Shown: positions 14,287-16,094 of the stretch, in pieces
How the letters are laid out: each line of letters begins with the position of its first letter
Position numbering within the stretch: the first letter of the stretch is position 1
Assembly: GCA_018334795.1 (NCBI GenBank)
Contig: JAGXLH010000028.1
Span: 1-16,094, forward strand
Length of the DNA stretch: 16,094 bases
Reading direction: 5' to 3'
Origin: Thermoplasmatota archaeon
Lineage (GTDB): Archaea; Thermoplasmatota; E2; DHVEG-1
Made by a program: the position numbers and the translations under genes
The notes under the pieces: generated by a model
What the model saw: only the letters and a program-made list of their open reading frames with translations
Told to the model about the DNA's origin: nothing
Database searches by the model: none

Positions 14287-14703
14287 ATGTCAATAAAAAA
14301 AGTATCATGGCAATATAAAAATGGATTGAAATCATTTTTAAATCTATGGAATATGATTGAAACCTCATTGGAATCATTACAAGAAGAAGGTCTCCTACAT
14401 AACGTCAATATTAAAATAACAAAAAGTCATGCTGGTTTTTATTTAAACGATGATGATTTCTGGGTGGGAGTTCATCTTGAGGACCCTGAAAAAATCTTTT
14501 TTGGATATAGGAATCATCATACGGAAGATAATGAGATTTTTAAAGACATGATTAACCTACCAGGTCATGATATTCCTGCTCGAGTATATGACTTCAATGA
14601 GAATCATTTTTTTGAATTGCCAAGAGGTGAACAACAAAAAGAAATTTTTAATTTTTTAAAAGAAAGTGTTGAAGTTGTTAAATTTCAAAGTAATAATGGA
14701 TGA
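14287..14703 (+). CDS. hypothetical protein, 138 residues
   Basis: I do not recognise this protein. It is soluble and mixed alpha/beta: a predicted N-terminal helix (WNMIETSLESLQEEG, about 21-35), alternating strands including DDFWVGVHLEDPEKIFFGYR (about 56-75), and a C-terminal helix (EQQKEIFNFLKESVEVV). The pattern suggests a compact single domain. There is no cysteine and no signal peptide. The ribosome binding site is weak. Neighbours give no functional hint beyond the accessory character of the area. Confidence 0.65.
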   Translation: MSIKKVSWQYKNGLKSFLNLWNMIETSLESLQEEGLLHNVNIKITKSHAGFYLNDDDFWVGVHLEDPEKIFFGYRNHHTEDNEIFKDMINLPGHDIPARVYDFNENHFFELPRGEQQKEIFNFLKESVEVVKFQSNNG

Positions 14704-14783
14704 TTACAAGTTTTCAATAATCAATTATGATTCATCAACATTTTAACAGAAATATTTTATGAAAGGTTTGGATTACATCATAA

Positions 14784-14903
14784 GTTATTGAAAAGGAATA
14801 TGAACAACTGAAATCAATGGTAGTTGAGCGGAAAAAGGATTTCAATGAGTTCATCGGGTTCTTGGAAGAAGAAACCACATGGTTAACACATGTGCATGCG
14901 TAG
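14784..14903 (+). pseudogene. C-terminal coding remnant
   Basis: From a stop at 14781-14783 to a TAG at 14901-14903 one frame reads as a coherent acidic, helix-forming protein end (EKEYEQLKSMVVERKKDF, then NEFIGFLEEETTWLTHVHA). The only ATG, at 14817, would give 28 residues and has no ribosome binding site. It looks like the tail of a lost gene rather than a working one. Its last 21 bases overlap the tail of the convergent gene on the - strand. Confidence 0.35.
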
Positions 14904-15482
14904 CTGTAAATGTTTTTTTGGATCTGCAAAGATGATATCATCTTTATCGAAATAAGCGGAATCAAATTCCCCTCCATACCACTGCTTCATCGCTTCATGT
15001 TTTTCATGATTTGAATCATTTATTGCCTCCAAGAATTCTTCATACCCCCATATACCACCACTATCTTCAGGTGGACATGCCCGTTTCCCTTTAACACAAC
15101 GAGGATAGGTTTCTTCTTTCTTGCGAGGGAGAATCTTTTCAAGAGTGATGATATGCTCCCAATAATCACCAAAATCATAGATATAATGGGATCTTTGATG
15201 TTCCATCGAAAAATAATGCTTTATTTTTTCAGTTTGTTCAGAGAGAATTTCTTCACCATAGTCCTCACCTGCCATTCCAATATTGACAATTCTATCCAAT
15301 CTTGGAGAAAATATCTCAAACTCATGCAGGTGATAATCAGCCCATTGAAATGAACTTTGTATCGCAACATGTAAATCATAGAATGAATACGTTTCTGGGA
15401 CTTGTATTCGTCTCCATATTGGAGGTTTTGATCTATTTAAGACAATTTTAAATTGATATATATTACTATCTTTCCTTCCCAT
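14883..15482 (-). CDS. plasmid pRiA4b ORF-3-like protein
   Basis: A 199-residue member of the pRiA4b ORF-3-like family (PF07929), widespread on plasmids, in mobile regions and in chromosomes of bacteria and archaea; its biochemical role is unknown. Diagnostic motifs are KPPIWRRIQVPETYSFYDLH (about 19-38), ADYHLHEFEI (48-57), YIYDFGDYWEH (100-110), YPRCVKGKRACPPEDSGGIW (126-145) and WYGGEFD (168-174). The ATG at 15482 is preferred because GAGGTTGA lies seven bases before it. An in-frame ATG at 15533 would add 17 residues that the family does not usually have. Length is typical and the gene appears intact. An inverted repeat lies upstream at 15543-15568. Confidence 0.88.
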   Translation of the reverse strand: MGRKDSNIYQFKIVLNRSKPPIWRRIQVPETYSFYDLHVAIQSSFQWADYHLHEFEIFSPRLDRIVNIGMAGEDYGEEILSEQTEKIKHYFSMEHQRSHYIYDFGDYWEHIITLEKILPRKKEETYPRCVKGKRACPPEDSGGIWGYEEFLEAINDSNHEKHEAMKQWYGGEFDSAYFDKDDIIFADPKKHLQLRMHMC

Positions 15483-15542
15483 ATCTTCAACCTCAATTTC
15501 ACCACTTTTTCCAAGTAAGAAGACAGACACCATCTGGCATGA

Positions 15543-15568
15543 GTGCTAATTTCATTGTTACTTAGCAC
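15543..15568. repeat. inverted repeat upstream of the pRiA4b ORF-3-like gene
   Basis: GTGCTAA (15543-15549) and TTAGCAC (15562-15568) form a perfect 7-bp inverted repeat with a 12-base spacer, about 60 bases before the chosen start. It could be an operator or an RNA hairpin in the leader. Confidence 0.45.
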
Positions 15569-15610
15569 CACAGAAAGTATATGTGGATTTTGTTTTAATT
15601 ATTATGCAGG

Positions 15611-15628
15611 AAAAGGAGATCTCCTTTT
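15611..15628. repeat. perfect 18-bp palindrome
   Basis: AAAAGGAGATCTCCTTTT is an uninterrupted 18-bp palindrome in an AT-rich gap. It has the look of a dimeric repressor operator, or of a loopless terminator, since an A/T-rich run follows. No gene within 100 bases on either side clearly depends on it; the nearest is the - strand gene starting at 15482. Confidence 0.5.
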
Positions 15629-16094
15629 AAAAAAATGAAACAACATAGAATCATTTATATTTTCCTCAAAGCTTGATACTACCATAAAAAAAAGGTTTTT
15701 TAATACAAAAATAAGGGCTCTATCAGTATATATTTCTTTTATTCCATCTAAAAATAGGATTTTTATGAATATATCATATATTATGGTATTTTTACTCTGC
15801 CCTTCATTTATATAGCGTCATTTTGTATTTCAATAGACTTAAACCTAACTTTATCACAATCGGGGGACTCGATCAAACTCATCAATAATTGAAGGAAAAA
15901 ATAAAATTATCAAAGTCATCAGACAGAAAAGATGCTAATACCTTGACTCATTGTCTTACCAAAAAAGCTTCCTGTTGACCAGAGTAGACACCACTCAGTT
16001 CATACCAAAATTTTTGAAAAGAATATTCTAATCGAAAATTATTGTAGAAGAGCAATCTTCAAATAAGAGTTGAATATAATACAAGACTTAACTA
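15629..16094. other. gene-free AT-rich end of window
   Basis: All six frames are broken into short pieces. A-tract and T-tract motifs (for instance near 15686-15702) suggest intrinsic bending. A 36-residue open stretch on the - strand at 15948-16058 reads as protein-like but lacks a start, so it may be an eroded gene. I see no RNA gene here. Confidence 0.4.

Noticed and set aside
15948..16058. 36-residue open frame on the - strand as a transposase remnant
   Set aside because: It has no start codon and no motif that I can tie to a transposase family; mentioned only as possible eroded coding sequence.

Overview
The window reads as chromosomal DNA from an archaeon, most likely a euryarchaeote of the Thermoplasmatota kind. 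The archaeal markers are an archaeal-type alanyl-tRNA synthetase with the N-terminal Cys cluster, a Sec61-beta subunit, a GfcR-type HTH-phosphoribosyltransferase regulator, a class I lysyl-tRNA synthetase, an archaeal MiaB-like methylthiotransferase, an archaeal phosphoglycerate kinase and a tRNA-Ala without encoded CCA. Box A (TATA-like) elements lie about 25-50 nt before many start codons, and several starts have GGTGA or GGAGG ribosome binding sites. The DNA is AT-rich. The phylum assignment is inference; the domain assignment is well supported.

Layout. Positions 1-350 are a GC-richer, hairpin-rich stretch without a credible gene, probably a structured RNA of a family I could not identify. 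Positions 400-10000 are a housekeeping block, nearly all on the + strand: a tandem DUF2582 winged-helix protein, alaS, a 55-residue Sec61-beta gene on the - strand, gfcR, lysS, the methylthiotransferase gene, a type I (bacterial-style) GAPDH gene, and pgk. Most of these genes appear to have their own promoter. Two of those promoters overlap the stop codon of the gene before. A tRNA-Ala(CGC) gene follows at 10052-10125.

From about 10200 the content changes to accessory-type genes with wider, AT-rich gaps: a small cupin protein, a PAS-PAS-DUF835-winged-helix regulator behind an orphan terminator-like hairpin, a run of very small genes (an acidic unknown, a 39-residue zinc ribbon, a stand-alone ATP-cone-like protein, a 62-residue zinc-binding protein, and a coupled pair of microproteins), an unknown 138-residue protein, a small coding remnant, and a plasmid pRiA4b ORF-3-like protein. 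The last 560 bases hold no gene I can support, but contain a perfect 18-bp palindrome.

How the genes fit together. alaS, lysS, the methylthiotransferase gene and tRNA-Ala serve translation and tRNA modification. GAPDH and PGK catalyse consecutive steps of glycolysis/gluconeogenesis, and in haloarchaea GfcR-type proteins regulate that pathway, so gfcR lying about 3 kb upstream of gap and pgk is functionally suggestive. The most interesting points for follow-up are the unidentified RNA at the start, the zinc-ribbon/ATP-cone gene pair that resembles a split NrdR, the bacterial-type GAPDH beside an archaeal PGK, the PAS-PAS-DUF835-HTH regulator with the orphan hairpin before it, and the coupled microprotein pair.
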